In this document: positions 53,141-61,453 of the stretch, in pieces
How positions within the stretch are numbered: the stretch's first letter is position 1
Layout of the letters: every line of letters begins with the position of its first letter
From: Streptomyces sp. NBC_01445
GTDB taxonomy: Bacteria > Actinomycetota > Actinomycetes > Streptomycetales > Streptomycetaceae
NCBI RefSeq assembly: GCF_035918235.1
Contig: NZ_CP109485.1
Location: forward strand, 8,897,001 to 8,961,000
Direction of reading: 5' to 3'
Length of the DNA: 64,000 nucleotides
The notes under the pieces: model-generated
What the model saw: the letters and a program-made list of their open reading frames with translations, nothing else
Told to the model about the DNA's origin: nothing
Databases searched by the model: none
Position numbers and translations under genes: made by a program

Positions 53141-54286
53141 ATGTCCCACACCCCCGTTAACAGGGCCGCTCCCCAGACGCCCCACCAAGACCTCCACAGT
53201 GAGCAGGGCGCCTTGCGCGGTGAGCATCCGGGACGGTCCCGGAATCCCGTGATCAAGGCGGCCGACCTGGCCTGGCTGGAGTTCGAGAAGCCCGACCTGG
53301 ACCAGGCCGAGGTCTTCGCCCGTGACTTCGGGTTCGCGATCGCCGCCCGCACCGAGGGCGAACTGTGGCTGCGCGGCACCTTCGCCGGCTCGCCCTGCAT
53401 GGTGATCCGGCGTGGGCGTGCCTCGCGGTTCATCGGGCCGGCGTTCCGCGCGGCCGAGCGGGCCGACCTGGACCGGCTGGCCCGCGCCACCGGCAGTACC
53501 GTCCGGGACATCGGCGTACCGGGCGGTGGGCAGTCGGTCGCCCTGCTCGATCCCTCTGGCCTGCCGGTCCGGGTCGTGCACTGCACCGAGCAGCTGCACG
53601 CGCTGCCCGAGCAGGAGCCGCTGACCCTCAACTTCGGTACCGATCACCGTCGTACGAACGCCACCCAGCGTCCGCCCCGTGAGCCGTCCCGTATCCAGCG
53701 GCTGGGCCATGTGGTCCTGGAGACACCGGTGTTCGCCCGCACCCTGGACTGGTACCTGGACACCCTCGGGATGATCGTGTCCGACTTCCTGTTCCTGGAC
53801 GGGCAGCGCGGGCGCGGGCCGACGATGGCGTTCATCCGGTGCGACCAGGGGAGCGTGGCCGTCGATCACCACACGCTGGCCCTGCACCTGGGGCCCGGAA
53901 CCGGCTACGTCCACTCCGCCTACCAGGTCACCGACCTCGACGCGATCGGCGCCGGCGGGGAGTATCTGACCGAACGCGGTTACCAGCGCAGCTGGGGCAT
54001 CGGCCGGCACATCCAGGGGAGCCAGCTGTTCGACTACTGGCGCGACCCCGACCACTTCATGCTGGAGCACTTCGCCGACGGCGACCTGTTCTCCTGCGAC
54101 CTGGAGCCCGGCTGGGCGCCGATGTCGGCGAGCGGCCTGGCCCAGTGGGGCCCGCCGGTCACCCGAGACTTCCTGGGCGCCACCCCGTCCCCCGCCAAGC
54201 TGCGCGAGGTCATGACGGCCCTGCGTGGCGACAACGAACTCGATCCCGCACGCCTGCTGGGCCTGATGAAAGCGATGAGCTCATGA
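53141..54286 (+). CDS. Extradiol dioxygenase-like VOC protein
   Basis: The 381-residue protein contains two vicinal-oxygen-chelate modules. The second holds likely iron ligands H190 (RLGHVVLETP), H258 (YVHSAYQVTD) and E309 (FMLEHFADGD). This is the two-His-one-Glu pattern of type I extradiol enzymes that open catechols next to the diol. TTGGAGGACACC is a strong ribosome site before the ATG. It starts an operon with an FAH-type hydrolase and a flavin hydroxylase, consistent with meta cleavage. The long N-terminal extension (~35 residues) is unassigned. Confidence 0.88.
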   Translation: MSHTPVNRAAPQTPHQDLHSEQGALRGEHPGRSRNPVIKAADLAWLEFEKPDLDQAEVFARDFGFAIAARTEGELWLRGTFAGSPCMVIRRGRASRFIGPAFRAAERADLDRLARATGSTVRDIGVPGGGQSVALLDPSGLPVRVVHCTEQLHALPEQEPLTLNFGTDHRRTNATQRPPREPSRIQRLGHVVLETPVFARTLDWYLDTLGMIVSDFLFLDGQRGRGPTMAFIRCDQGSVAVDHHTLALHLGPGTGYVHSAYQVTDLDAIGAGGEYLTERGYQRSWGIGRHIQGSQLFDYWRDPDHFMLEHFADGDLFSCDLEPGWAPMSASGLAQWGPPVTRDFLGATPSPAKLREVMTALRGDNELDPARLLGLMKAMSS

Positions 54287-55221
54287 GCACCAACGTTCTG
54301 CGCACCAACGACGGCTGGTGGGTCGTCCGGGACGAGCGCGCCGTCCGCGTCGAGACCAAGGCGGTCACCACCGCCGAGCTGCTCGCCGACCGGGACGCGG
54401 TCCGCGAGGCCGCCGCCTCCGCCGAGAGCGGCACGCCCGTCGCCGACCTGGTGGCGCTGCCCCCCGTCACCACCCCTTGCCGGGTGGTCGCCCAGATGGT
54501 CAACTACCGCAGCCACGCCAAGGATTCGGGCTTCACCGGCGACATCCCGCCCACCTTCTTCCGCAAGGCGTCCGGCTCGGTCAGCGGCCCCCATGACACG
54601 ATCATCCGTCCCGCGCACGTGAAGTTCCTCGACTACGAGGTGGAACTCGGCCTCGTCATGGGCACGACCCTGCCCGTGGGCACCGTCGTCGAGGAGCAGG
54701 ACCTGCCGCGCTACGTCGCCGGCCTTGTCCTGACCAACGACGTCAGCGCCCGCGACGTCCAGCTGACCAAGACCCAGTTCTACGAGAGCAAGTCCTATCC
54801 GACCTTCACGCCGACGGGGCCGTACCTGGCCCTGCTGGAGCCCGAGGACTTCGCCCATCTGCTGAACCTGCGGCTGCGGCTGTCGGTCAACGGCGTGTCG
54901 CGCCAGGACCGCACGCTGGCCGACATGATCGTACGGCCCGCAGAGGCGCTCACCCTGCTCGCCCGCTTCCAGACCCTCGCCCCCGGCGACCTGCTGCTGA
55001 CCGGCACTCCCGGCGGCACGGCCCTGAAGGCCCCGCCCAAGGCGGCCGAGAAGATCGGTGCGCTGCTGCCGCCCGCACTGAAGTGGAAGGCCTTCTTCAA
55101 GGGCCAGGCCAAGAACCCCAAGTACCTGCGCAACGGTGACCTCATCACCGCCACGATCGCCACCCCGGACGGGCGGATCGACCTCGGCGAGCAGCGGACC
55201 CCCGTGACGGACGCATCATGA
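54283..55221 (+). CDS. Fumarylacetoacetate hydrolase-family protein
   Basis: This 312-residue protein has the FAH fold with metal-binding acidic residues in FLDYEVELGLVMG and the segment LTNDVSARDVQLTKTQFYESKSY typical of the family, plus the end motif PGDLLLTGTPGG. It overlaps the dioxygenase gene by four bases (ATGA). FAH enzymes cleave C-C bonds of acylpyruvates and similar diketo acids, which fits hydrolysis of the ring-opened product. Confidence 0.9.
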   Translation: MSTNVLRTNDGWWVVRDERAVRVETKAVTTAELLADRDAVREAAASAESGTPVADLVALPPVTTPCRVVAQMVNYRSHAKDSGFTGDIPPTFFRKASGSVSGPHDTIIRPAHVKFLDYEVELGLVMGTTLPVGTVVEEQDLPRYVAGLVLTNDVSARDVQLTKTQFYESKSYPTFTPTGPYLALLEPEDFAHLLNLRLRLSVNGVSRQDRTLADMIVRPAEALTLLARFQTLAPGDLLLTGTPGGTALKAPPKAAEKIGALLPPALKWKAFFKGQAKNPKYLRNGDLITATIATPDGRIDLGEQRTPVTDAS

Positions 55222-56840
55222 AGGCCGCATCCCAGAGGCCGGTGGTGATCATCGGTGGGGGACCCGTCGGGGTCACGGCCGCCCTCCTGCTCGCCCGGCA
55301 CGGAGTGCCCAGCTTGATCCTCGAACGCCACCAGGACATCTACCCCCTGCCACGTGCCGTCGTCGTGGACGACGAGATCCGCCGGATCCTGCAGAGCCTC
55401 GGTGTCCACGAGGAATTCGCCGCCCTCGCCCGCCCGGCGCCCGGACTACGGCTGCTGGACGCCCGGCGCCACGTGATCACCGAATTCCCGCGGTCCATGC
55501 ACGGACTCCACGGCTTCCCGCAGCTGAGCATGTTCAACCAGCCCGAGCTGGAACGCCTGCTGCGTGACGCCTTGGCGCGCCGCCCGGAGTGCGAGCTGTG
55601 GAGCGGGGTGGAGGTCGTGTCCGTCACCCAGTCCGACACGCAGAACACCGACGCACCCGGAGATCCGACGGGTCCGGTCCGGGTCACCTTCCGGCGCGAC
55701 GGCAGCGACGAGGAAGAGCACCTGTGGGCCGATGCCGTCCTCGGCTGCGACGGTGCGGGCAGTCTCACCCGTGACGCCATCGGCGCCGTGTGGGAGGACC
55801 TGCACTTCGAGGAGAGCTGGCGGGTCATCGACGTGCGCACCAGCCGCCCGGTGCGTACCTGGGAAGGCGCCGAGCAGATCTGCTGCCCCACCCGGCCGGC
55901 CACCTTCATGCGCATCAGCGAGGACCGCTACCGCTGGGAGTTCCGGCTGGCCGATGGCGAGAACCTGGACGGTCCGGACGGATGGGAGCGCCTGCGCGAG
56001 CTGGTCGCCCCCTGGGTGGACCTGCCGTCCGACGCCTCGCAGGGCGACGACTTCGAGGTGATACGACAGGCGCAGTACACCTTCCAGGCCCGTCTCGCCG
56101 ACCGGTGGCGCAGGGGGCGCGTCTTCCTGCTGGGCGACGCCGCCCACCTCACCCCGCCCTTCGTCGGGCAGGGTCTGTGCTCCGGCCTGCGCGACGCCAA
56201 CAACCTCACCTGGAAACTCGCCCGCGTCCTTCAACAGGGCGCACCCGAGGGGCTGCTGGACACCTACGAACGCGAGCGCAAGCCGCACGCCCGCCATGCG
56301 ATCCGCGTCGCGGTCGCCGTCGGCTGGGCCATGACCGGCGGACAGGACCGCGGTGCGGCGTTCCGCCGGGCCGTGGTGGGCGCGGTCTGTCGCGTCCCCG
56401 GCGTGACCGCGGCGGTGAGCCGTGACCTCAGCCCCGCCCTGAGCGCCGGTCCACTCGTACGGCGCCGCCCCAGGCTGACCGGCCGCGTGCTGGCCGGCAC
56501 CTTCTGCCCGCAGCCCTGGGTACGGCATGACGGCAGGCGAGTGCGCCTCGATGACGTCCTCGGGGACTCCTTCGCCGTCCTGACCGCTGTGCCGCCCACG
56601 GCGCAGATGACGGCCGTGGCCACGGCACTGGGCGCCCCGACGGTCCACGTCGACGACCTGGGCGACGACGGCACCCTGGCCGGCTGGCTGGCACGCGGCC
56701 GTGCCGACGCCGTCCTGCTGCGCCCCGACCGCGTCGTGACGGACACCGTCCCGGCCGGCACCGGCGACTTCACGGACACCGTCGCCTGGGCCCCCCTGCT
56801 GCACACGGCCCGCCGCACAGCCGACGCCCGGCCCGCCTGA
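55218..56840 (+). CDS. FAD-dependent aromatic hydroxylase (MhpA-like)
   Basis: The 540-residue flavoprotein has the dinucleotide fold VVIIGGGPVGVTAALLLARHG, the DG motif VLGCDGAGSLTRDAIG and the GD motif VFLLGDAAHLTPPFVGQGLCSGLRD. The C-terminal ~130 residues form the thioredoxin-like domain of larger family members. It resembles 3-(3-hydroxyphenyl)propionate hydroxylase, which adds a second ortho hydroxyl group. It would prepare the catechol for the dioxygenase. The ATG overlaps the preceding stop by four bases. Confidence 0.9.
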   Translation: MKAASQRPVVIIGGGPVGVTAALLLARHGVPSLILERHQDIYPLPRAVVVDDEIRRILQSLGVHEEFAALARPAPGLRLLDARRHVITEFPRSMHGLHGFPQLSMFNQPELERLLRDALARRPECELWSGVEVVSVTQSDTQNTDAPGDPTGPVRVTFRRDGSDEEEHLWADAVLGCDGAGSLTRDAIGAVWEDLHFEESWRVIDVRTSRPVRTWEGAEQICCPTRPATFMRISEDRYRWEFRLADGENLDGPDGWERLRELVAPWVDLPSDASQGDDFEVIRQAQYTFQARLADRWRRGRVFLLGDAAHLTPPFVGQGLCSGLRDANNLTWKLARVLQQGAPEGLLDTYERERKPHARHAIRVAVAVGWAMTGGQDRGAAFRRAVVGAVCRVPGVTAAVSRDLSPALSAGPLVRRRPRLTGRVLAGTFCPQPWVRHDGRRVRLDDVLGDSFAVLTAVPPTAQMTAVATALGAPTVHVDDLGDDGTLAGWLARGRADAVLLRPDRVVTDTVPAGTGDFTDTVAWAPLLHTARRTADARPA

Positions 56841-56856
56841 CGAGGAGCACCACACC

Positions 56857-58875
56857 ATGACCACCCCGCACCCCGCGCCGTATGCGGACCCCTTCTTCAC
56901 TCCCGACCCGGAGTCGGCCGCCCACAGCCGCATTGCGGACTTCGCCCGATGGGCGGCCCGGCACCGGGGCGCCGAAGGGATCCAGGACCCCACGGACTAC
57001 CGTGCCCTGTACCAGTGGTCCGTCACCGACCTCGAAGGGTTCTGGGCCGCGGTGTGGGAGTACTTCGACATCGACGCGACGACTGAGTACGAGCGGGTGC
57101 TGGCCGAGGAGACCATGCCCGGCGCCCGCTGGTTCCCCGGTGCCACCCTCAATTACGTCCATCACGCGCTGCGCAACCTGCAGCCGGACGCTCCCGCGAT
57201 CACCGCCCTGGACGAGACCGGAGCCGGCTATGAGATCACGGGCCGGGAGCTGCGCGCCCGGGTCGCCTCCGTCGCTGCCAGCCTGCGCGACCTGGGCGTC
57301 GGACAGGGCGACCGGGTGGTGGGCTATCTGCCCAACACCCCCCACACCATCGTCGCCTTCCTTGCCACCGCAAGCCTGGGCGCGGTGTGGTCGGTGTGCG
57401 GCCAGGACTACGCGCCCAAGGCCGCCGCCGACCGTTTTGCCCAGCTCGAACCCACGGTGCTCATCACCGCGGACGGCTACCTGTTCGACGGCACCACCCA
57501 CGACCGCCGCGATGCCTCGCTCGAACTCGCCGCCGCCCTGCCGACGGTGAAGGCCACCGTGCTCGTGGACCACGTGGGCCTTGCCTGGCCCGAGGGCGGG
57601 GACTCGGGGCTGACGATTCCCTGGGAGGACGCGGCCACCCGCGCCGAGTACCTCACCCTCGCCCCGGTGCCGTTCGACCACCCCCTGTGGGTCGTCTTCT
57701 CCTCCGGCACCACCGGCCTGCCCAAGGGCATCGTCCACGGGCACGGCGGGGTCCTGCTCGAACACCTCAAGATGCTCGGCCTGCACACCGATCTGGGCAC
57801 CGGGGACCGCCTGCTGTGGTACACCACCACCCACTGGATGATGTGGAACCTGGTCGTCTCCACCCTGCTGACCGGCGCGACCACCTGCACCTACGACGGC
57901 AGCCCGGCACCGCAGGCGCGTCCGGACGTCCTGTGGGAGCTGGCGGCCCGTCACAAGGTCACCGTCTTCGGCACCAGTCCTCAGTACCTGCGGGCCATGT
58001 CCAAGCTGGGCATCGAACCCTCCGTGCACGACCTGTCGGCCATCCGCGCCGTCGGCTGCACCGGCTCCGCTCTGCCCGCCTCCGCCTACCCCTGGGTCCG
58101 CGACCACGTGGGCGCAGGCGTCCAGCTGGCCTCCACCAGCGGCGGCACGGACATCGTCTCCGGCTTCGCCGGCAGCGCCTCCACGACCCCCGTCTGGGCG
58201 GGGGAGCTGTCCGCCCCCGGCCTGGGCGTGGCGCTGGCCGCCTACGACGCGACGGGCACCCCTGTCCTCGATCAGGTCGGCGAACTGGTCGTCACCCGGC
58301 CCATGCCGTCCATGCCGCTGTACTTCTGGAACGACCCCGACGGCAGCCGCTACCGCGCCGCCTACTTCGGCGCCTACCCCGGTATATGGCGGCACGGCGA
58401 CTGGATCACCCTCACCTCGCACGGCTCGGTGATCGTCCACGGCCGCTCCGACGCCACCCTCAACCGCAACGGCGTACGCATGGGCAGTGCCGACATCCAC
58501 GACGTCGTCGAACGCCTCCCCGAGATCACCGAGGCCCTCGTCATCGGCGCGGAGGAACCCGACGGCGGCTACTGGATGCCGCTCTTCGTGGTCCTCGCCG
58601 ACGGGGTCGACCTGGACGATGCCCTGCGCGAGAAGATCCGCGACGCGATCCGCGCCGGCGCCTCACCCCGCCACGTGCCCGACGAGATCCTCGCCGTACC
58701 GGCTCTCCCGCACACGAAGACCGGCAAGAAGCTCGAGGTCCCCGTCAAGCGACTGCTCCAGGGCGCCCCCGCCGAGCAGGTCCTGAACCCCGCGGCGGTC
58801 GACCACCCCGAACTGATCGCCTACTTCGCCCGGTTGGGCGCGGAGCGGAACAAGCGGTCAACACACCACACATGA
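56857..58875 (+). CDS. Acetoacetate-CoA ligase
   Basis: This 672-residue adenylate-forming enzyme is full length for acetoacetyl-CoA synthetases. It has the N-terminal ACAS_N domain (YQWSVTDLEGFWAAVWEYFDI), the ATP motif VVFSSGTTGLPKGIVH, WRHGDWITLTSHGSVIVHGRSDATLNRNGVRMGSADIH and the C-terminal catalytic lysine region KTGKKLEVPVKRLL. It converts acetoacetate, ATP and CoA to acetoacetyl-CoA. GAGGAG precedes the ATG 13 bases after the hydroxylase gene. Its presence suggests the hydrolase releases acetoacetate or a related beta-keto acid. Confidence 0.92.
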   Translation: MTTPHPAPYADPFFTPDPESAAHSRIADFARWAARHRGAEGIQDPTDYRALYQWSVTDLEGFWAAVWEYFDIDATTEYERVLAEETMPGARWFPGATLNYVHHALRNLQPDAPAITALDETGAGYEITGRELRARVASVAASLRDLGVGQGDRVVGYLPNTPHTIVAFLATASLGAVWSVCGQDYAPKAAADRFAQLEPTVLITADGYLFDGTTHDRRDASLELAAALPTVKATVLVDHVGLAWPEGGDSGLTIPWEDAATRAEYLTLAPVPFDHPLWVVFSSGTTGLPKGIVHGHGGVLLEHLKMLGLHTDLGTGDRLLWYTTTHWMMWNLVVSTLLTGATTCTYDGSPAPQARPDVLWELAARHKVTVFGTSPQYLRAMSKLGIEPSVHDLSAIRAVGCTGSALPASAYPWVRDHVGAGVQLASTSGGTDIVSGFAGSASTTPVWAGELSAPGLGVALAAYDATGTPVLDQVGELVVTRPMPSMPLYFWNDPDGSRYRAAYFGAYPGIWRHGDWITLTSHGSVIVHGRSDATLNRNGVRMGSADIHDVVERLPEITEALVIGAEEPDGGYWMPLFVVLADGVDLDDALREKIRDAIRAGASPRHVPDEILAVPALPHTKTGKKLEVPVKRLLQGAPAEQVLNPAAVDHPELIAYFARLGAERNKRSTHHT

Positions 58876-58957
58876 CGTCGGTCAGGGGACCACAGGCCCA
58901 CGTGACAGGACCAGGTCCTTGTGCCCCGCCCGGCTCCGCAAACCCCGTCCCCACGGG

Positions 58958-58992
58958 GTGGTGCCGGGGCGGTCACCCCGCCCCGGCACCAC
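58958..58992 (+). terminator. Hairpin after the acetoacetate-CoA ligase gene
   Basis: GTGGTGCCGGGGCGG pairs perfectly with CCGCCCCGGCACCAC over a 5-base loop. It separates the ligase from the nitroreductase by 139 bases and could act as terminator or attenuator, so the nitroreductase may be expressed at lower level or from its own promoter. Confidence 0.75.
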
Positions 58993-59014
58993 ACACAACC
59001 GAAGTAAGAGAGAA

Positions 59015-59641
59015 ATGATGAGCTTGACCGACCGCGAACCGCAGGCCCTCGATGTCCTCGACGACGCCGGACGAAAGGTGCTGTTCACCGAGGCCCGCAC
59101 CGCGAACACCTTCGCCGAGGTGGCCGTTTCCGACGACGAACTCGCCCTGATCTGGGAACTCGCCCGCTGGTCGCCGAGCGCCGCGAACGGTCAGCCTCTG
59201 CGTGTGCTCTTCGTGCGCACCGACGAGGGCAAGGAGCGACTGGTCCGGCATCTCGACGAGGGCAACAGGGCCAAGACGCTCAGTGCGCCGGCCGTGGCGG
59301 TCCTGGCGTACGACGTCGACTTCCACGAGCAGATGCCGACCGTCTTCCCGGCTCGCGGCGACATGCTGCGAGCGGCGTTCGCCGACCAGACGGAGAAGCG
59401 CGAGAGCCTCGCGGCCTACAACTCGGCATTGCAGACCGGGGTCTTCCTGCTCGCCGTGCGCGCGGCGGGGCTGGCGGCTGGTCCCATGGCGGGCTTCGAC
59501 CGGGCCGGCGTGGACGAGGAGTTCTTCGCCGGTACCAGCTGGCGCTCGCATCTGGTGGTCAACATCGGTCACCCCGGTGCCGACCCGTGGTTCCCGCGGC
59601 TGCCCCGCGTGCCCGCCGAGGACGCCGTCGCCTATGCCTGA
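59015..59641 (+). CDS. Nitroreductase-family protein (RutE/malonic semialdehyde reductase-like)
   Basis: The 208-residue FMN enzyme resembles RutE/YdfG-type reductases (LFTEARTANTFAEVAVSDDELALIWELARWSPSAANGQPLRVLFVRT). The Arg/Ser-rich phosphate-binding loop and the C-terminal GHPGADPWFPRLPR are present. Family members reduce malonic semialdehyde or enone and nitro groups. In this operon it may reduce a semialdehyde or unsaturated intermediate; that is inference. Two adjacent ATGs exist at 59015 and 59018. Confidence 0.85.
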   Translation: MMSLTDREPQALDVLDDAGRKVLFTEARTANTFAEVAVSDDELALIWELARWSPSAANGQPLRVLFVRTDEGKERLVRHLDEGNRAKTLSAPAVAVLAYDVDFHEQMPTVFPARGDMLRAAFADQTEKRESLAAYNSALQTGVFLLAVRAAGLAAGPMAGFDRAGVDEEFFAGTSWRSHLVVNIGHPGADPWFPRLPRVPAEDAVAYA

Positions 59642-59681
59642 GGGCACTGACGCCGCCAGGTAGATGAGAGGCGCCATGCCG

Positions 59682-59715
59682 TGGGCGCCGGTGCTCTTCC
59701 GAGTACCGGCGCCCA
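59682..59715 (+). terminator. Terminator after the nitroreductase gene
   Basis: TGGGCGCCGGTGCTC pairs with GAGTACCGGCGCCCA (one G-T pair) around TTCC and is followed by TTCTTTA. The 15-base sequence starting at 59681 is identical to the left arm of the terminator at 49666. Confidence 0.8.
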
Positions 59716-59835
59716 TTCTTTACCGCGGTGGTTGTGATGGACTTTCCGCAGAGGTGTCACGGCACGAGACCAGGGCGCCGACCGGCACCGTGACAATAAA
59801 TGCGCCGTCCTGCCGAGCTCGCGCATCACCCGCTG

Positions 59836-60234
59836 TCAGTCGGCCTGTTGCTCGGCGGGCCGCAGCCCGGCGGTCCACTTCTCCTCGATACGGCCGAGCT
59901 TCCGCACGGCCAGGGCAGCAGCCCACGTGGTGAAGAACAGGCCGACGATGACGAAGCCGATGGTGTTGAGGTCCAGGCCGCTGATCCAGTCCCAGAACGC
60001 GCCGTGCAGGCCGGCCTTGTCGGCGAGCAGGCCCAGCAGTTCGGCGGTGCCGATGATCAGCGCGACGGCGATGGACAGGCCGGTGATGGTGAGGTTGTAG
60101 TAGACCTTCCGTACCGGCTTGGAAAAGGCCCAGCCGTAGGCGAAGTTCATGAAGGATCCCCCGATGGAGTCCAGCAGGCTCATGCCGGCCGCGAAAAGGA
60201 CCGGCAGGCAGAGGATGGCGTACCAGGGCAGGCC
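59836..60234 (-). pseudogene. C-terminal part of a NicoT (HoxN/NixA) nickel/cobalt permease
   Basis: The minus strand codes for 132 residues (LPWYAILCLPVLFAAGMSLLD, GSFMNFAYGWAFSKPVRKVYYN, ITGLSIAVALIIGTAELLGLL) typical of the last membrane segments of NicoT permeases. The N-terminal half with the metal-selective helix (HAVDADH-type motif) is missing, and unrelated sequence on the other strand begins at 60235. The permease cannot work. Confidence 0.8.
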
Positions 60235-60606
60235 GGAGGCGGCTCGTTCCTGACTGTCGGCTTCGAGCACTTCGTGGACTGGATGCAGCACACCACCGAG
60301 TGGGACACCAAGATCGCCCCGTGGATCGAGAAGTCCGGCGGCTTTGAGTCGCTCACGGGCGACAAGACGCGCGAGGGATTCGAGGAGCACATCCTCGGGA
60401 GCATGGCCGGCATGAGGCAGATCCTGCAGGACGGGCAGCAGAAGGCCGCCGCCTACTGGAACCCGGTCAGCTCCCTGACGATGTCGGAGATCATCAAGGC
60501 CGACCGGATCAACGCCGCCTTCCAGGAGGTCCTGGACGACCCCGCCGCCGAGGAGGCCCTCCAGCACCCGGCCCACAAGCCGCTGCTCGCCCAGGCCGCC
60601 AGCTGA
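60235..60606 (+). CDS. Unrecognised C-terminal gene fragment (about 120 residues)
   Basis: From the scar at 60235 a plus-strand frame encodes a helical segment (FEHFVDWMQHTTEWDTKIAPW, EEHILGSMAGMRQILQDGQQ, AAEEALQHPAHKPLLAQAAS) ending in a TGA at 60604. A strong terminator follows immediately, so this was the end of a real transcription unit. I do not recognise the family and no start codon belongs to it. Confidence 0.5.
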   Translation, partial: GGGSFLTVGFEHFVDWMQHTTEWDTKIAPWIEKSGGFESLTGDKTREGFEEHILGSMAGMRQILQDGQQKAAAYWNPVSSLTMSEIIKADRINAAFQEVLDDPAAEEALQHPAHKPLLAQAAS

Positions 60607-60613
60607 CCCACAC

Positions 60614-60647
60614 CCCGGAGGGGGCGCCACCCCACGCCCCCTCCGGG
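60614..60647 (+). terminator. Terminator after the 60.2-60.6 kb fragment
   Basis: CCCGGAGGGGGCG pairs perfectly with CGCCCCCTCCGGG over an 8-base loop, beginning eight bases after the stop codon. There is no T-run, as is common in streptomycetes. Confidence 0.8.
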
Positions 60648-60652
60648 ACCTC

Positions 60653-60736
60653 GGTATGACCGCGACTCGAAGCGGTGCGACCACGACTCGAAGCGGTATG
60701 ACCACGACTCCAGCCGGTCCAACGACGATCGAGGCC
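60653..60736. repeat. Four tandem 21-bp repeats
   Basis: Four consecutive 21-base units begin at 60653, 60674, 60695 and 60716. Each has the form GGTnnGACCnCGACTCnAGC with increasing divergence in the last unit. The period is seven codons, but no gene spans it on the plus strand. It lies between the terminator and the operators F and G. Confidence 0.75.
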
Positions 60737-60913
60737 GCGACAACCGGTGAGACATGGGCCGTCGGCGCGGGTGGGCTCAGACCGTGCACGTCGCCGTGAT
60801 ACCCGCCGGCGGTAGGCAGGCGTCCGCTGATCTGAGGATCAGCCCCTCCTGACCGCGCCCGGGCGGCGGGCAGGAGGGGCTCAACGGCACCCTCGTGCCT
60901 GTACCTGTAGACA

Positions 60914-60932
60914 TTCCATACACTGTACGGAA
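60914..60932. promoter_or_regulatory. TetR operator F
   Basis: TTCCATACactGTACGGAA is a near-perfect copy of the P450-regulon palindrome. It lies ~520 bases upstream of a drug-efflux gene, just before the NDH-2-like relic. Confidence 0.72.
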
Positions 60933-60940
60933 CAAGGTGG

Positions 60941-60959
60941 TACCGTACAGCGTATGAAA
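60941..60959. promoter_or_regulatory. TetR operator G
   Basis: TACCGTACagcGTATGAAA is a weaker copy, centred 27 bases from operator F. An ATG inside it opens a short frame without homology. Confidence 0.6.
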
Positions 60960-61032
60960 CATCCGCGCCGACTTCGCCCGCCCGGAAGGCACCCGTGGGC
61001 GGGGCTCGGGGCTGCGTCGGAGCCGGCTGGAC

Positions 61033-61380
61033 AGCCGGCGTCCGCTCCAACCCCGCCTTGGCCCACTTCGTCCTGCCGCTCGGCCCGCGTGGCCACATCG
61101 ACACCCTGCACCCTCCAGGTCGGGGGCCTCGACCACGTGTGGGTCGCGGGCGACAACGCCCAGGTTCCCGACCTGGTCGCCGAAGAGGGCGCGTGATGCC
61201 CTCCCGACGCGCAGCACGCCGTACGCGACCCCAGTGTTCGCCGACAACGTGATCACGGTTCCGCGCGGCCGTCCGCCGAAGGAGTACCGGCACAAGAACC
61301 TGGGCGCGGTGGCCCGCACGGCCTCCGGCGTCGCGATCTTCTTCACCGAGGCGGTCACGCCGTCCCGCAGCCGTACTTGA
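61033..61380 (+). pseudogene. Relic of an NDH-2-like FAD/NAD oxidoreductase
   Basis: Three frames together give the C-terminal third of a type II NADH dehydrogenase-like protein: GVRSNPALAHFVLPLGPRGHIDT, then GGLDHVWVAGDNAQVPDLVAEEGA and FADNVITVPRGRPPKEYRHKNLGAV, with a stop at 61378. The FAD- and NAD-binding N-terminus is absent and at least two frameshifts are present. It sits directly downstream of operators F and G, so it may once have been the first regulated gene there. Confidence 0.7.
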
Positions 61381-61453
61381 TCTCTCCACCCCATTTCTTG
61401 TCCCTTTCTCCTGCCGTCATACCCCCCCGTCCGCTGCCTGGAGGGCTGCCCCT

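Noticed and set aside
60954..61196. 80-codon gene starting inside operator G
   Set aside because: Its N-terminal part has no homology and its end is only one of three frames of an oxidoreductase relic.
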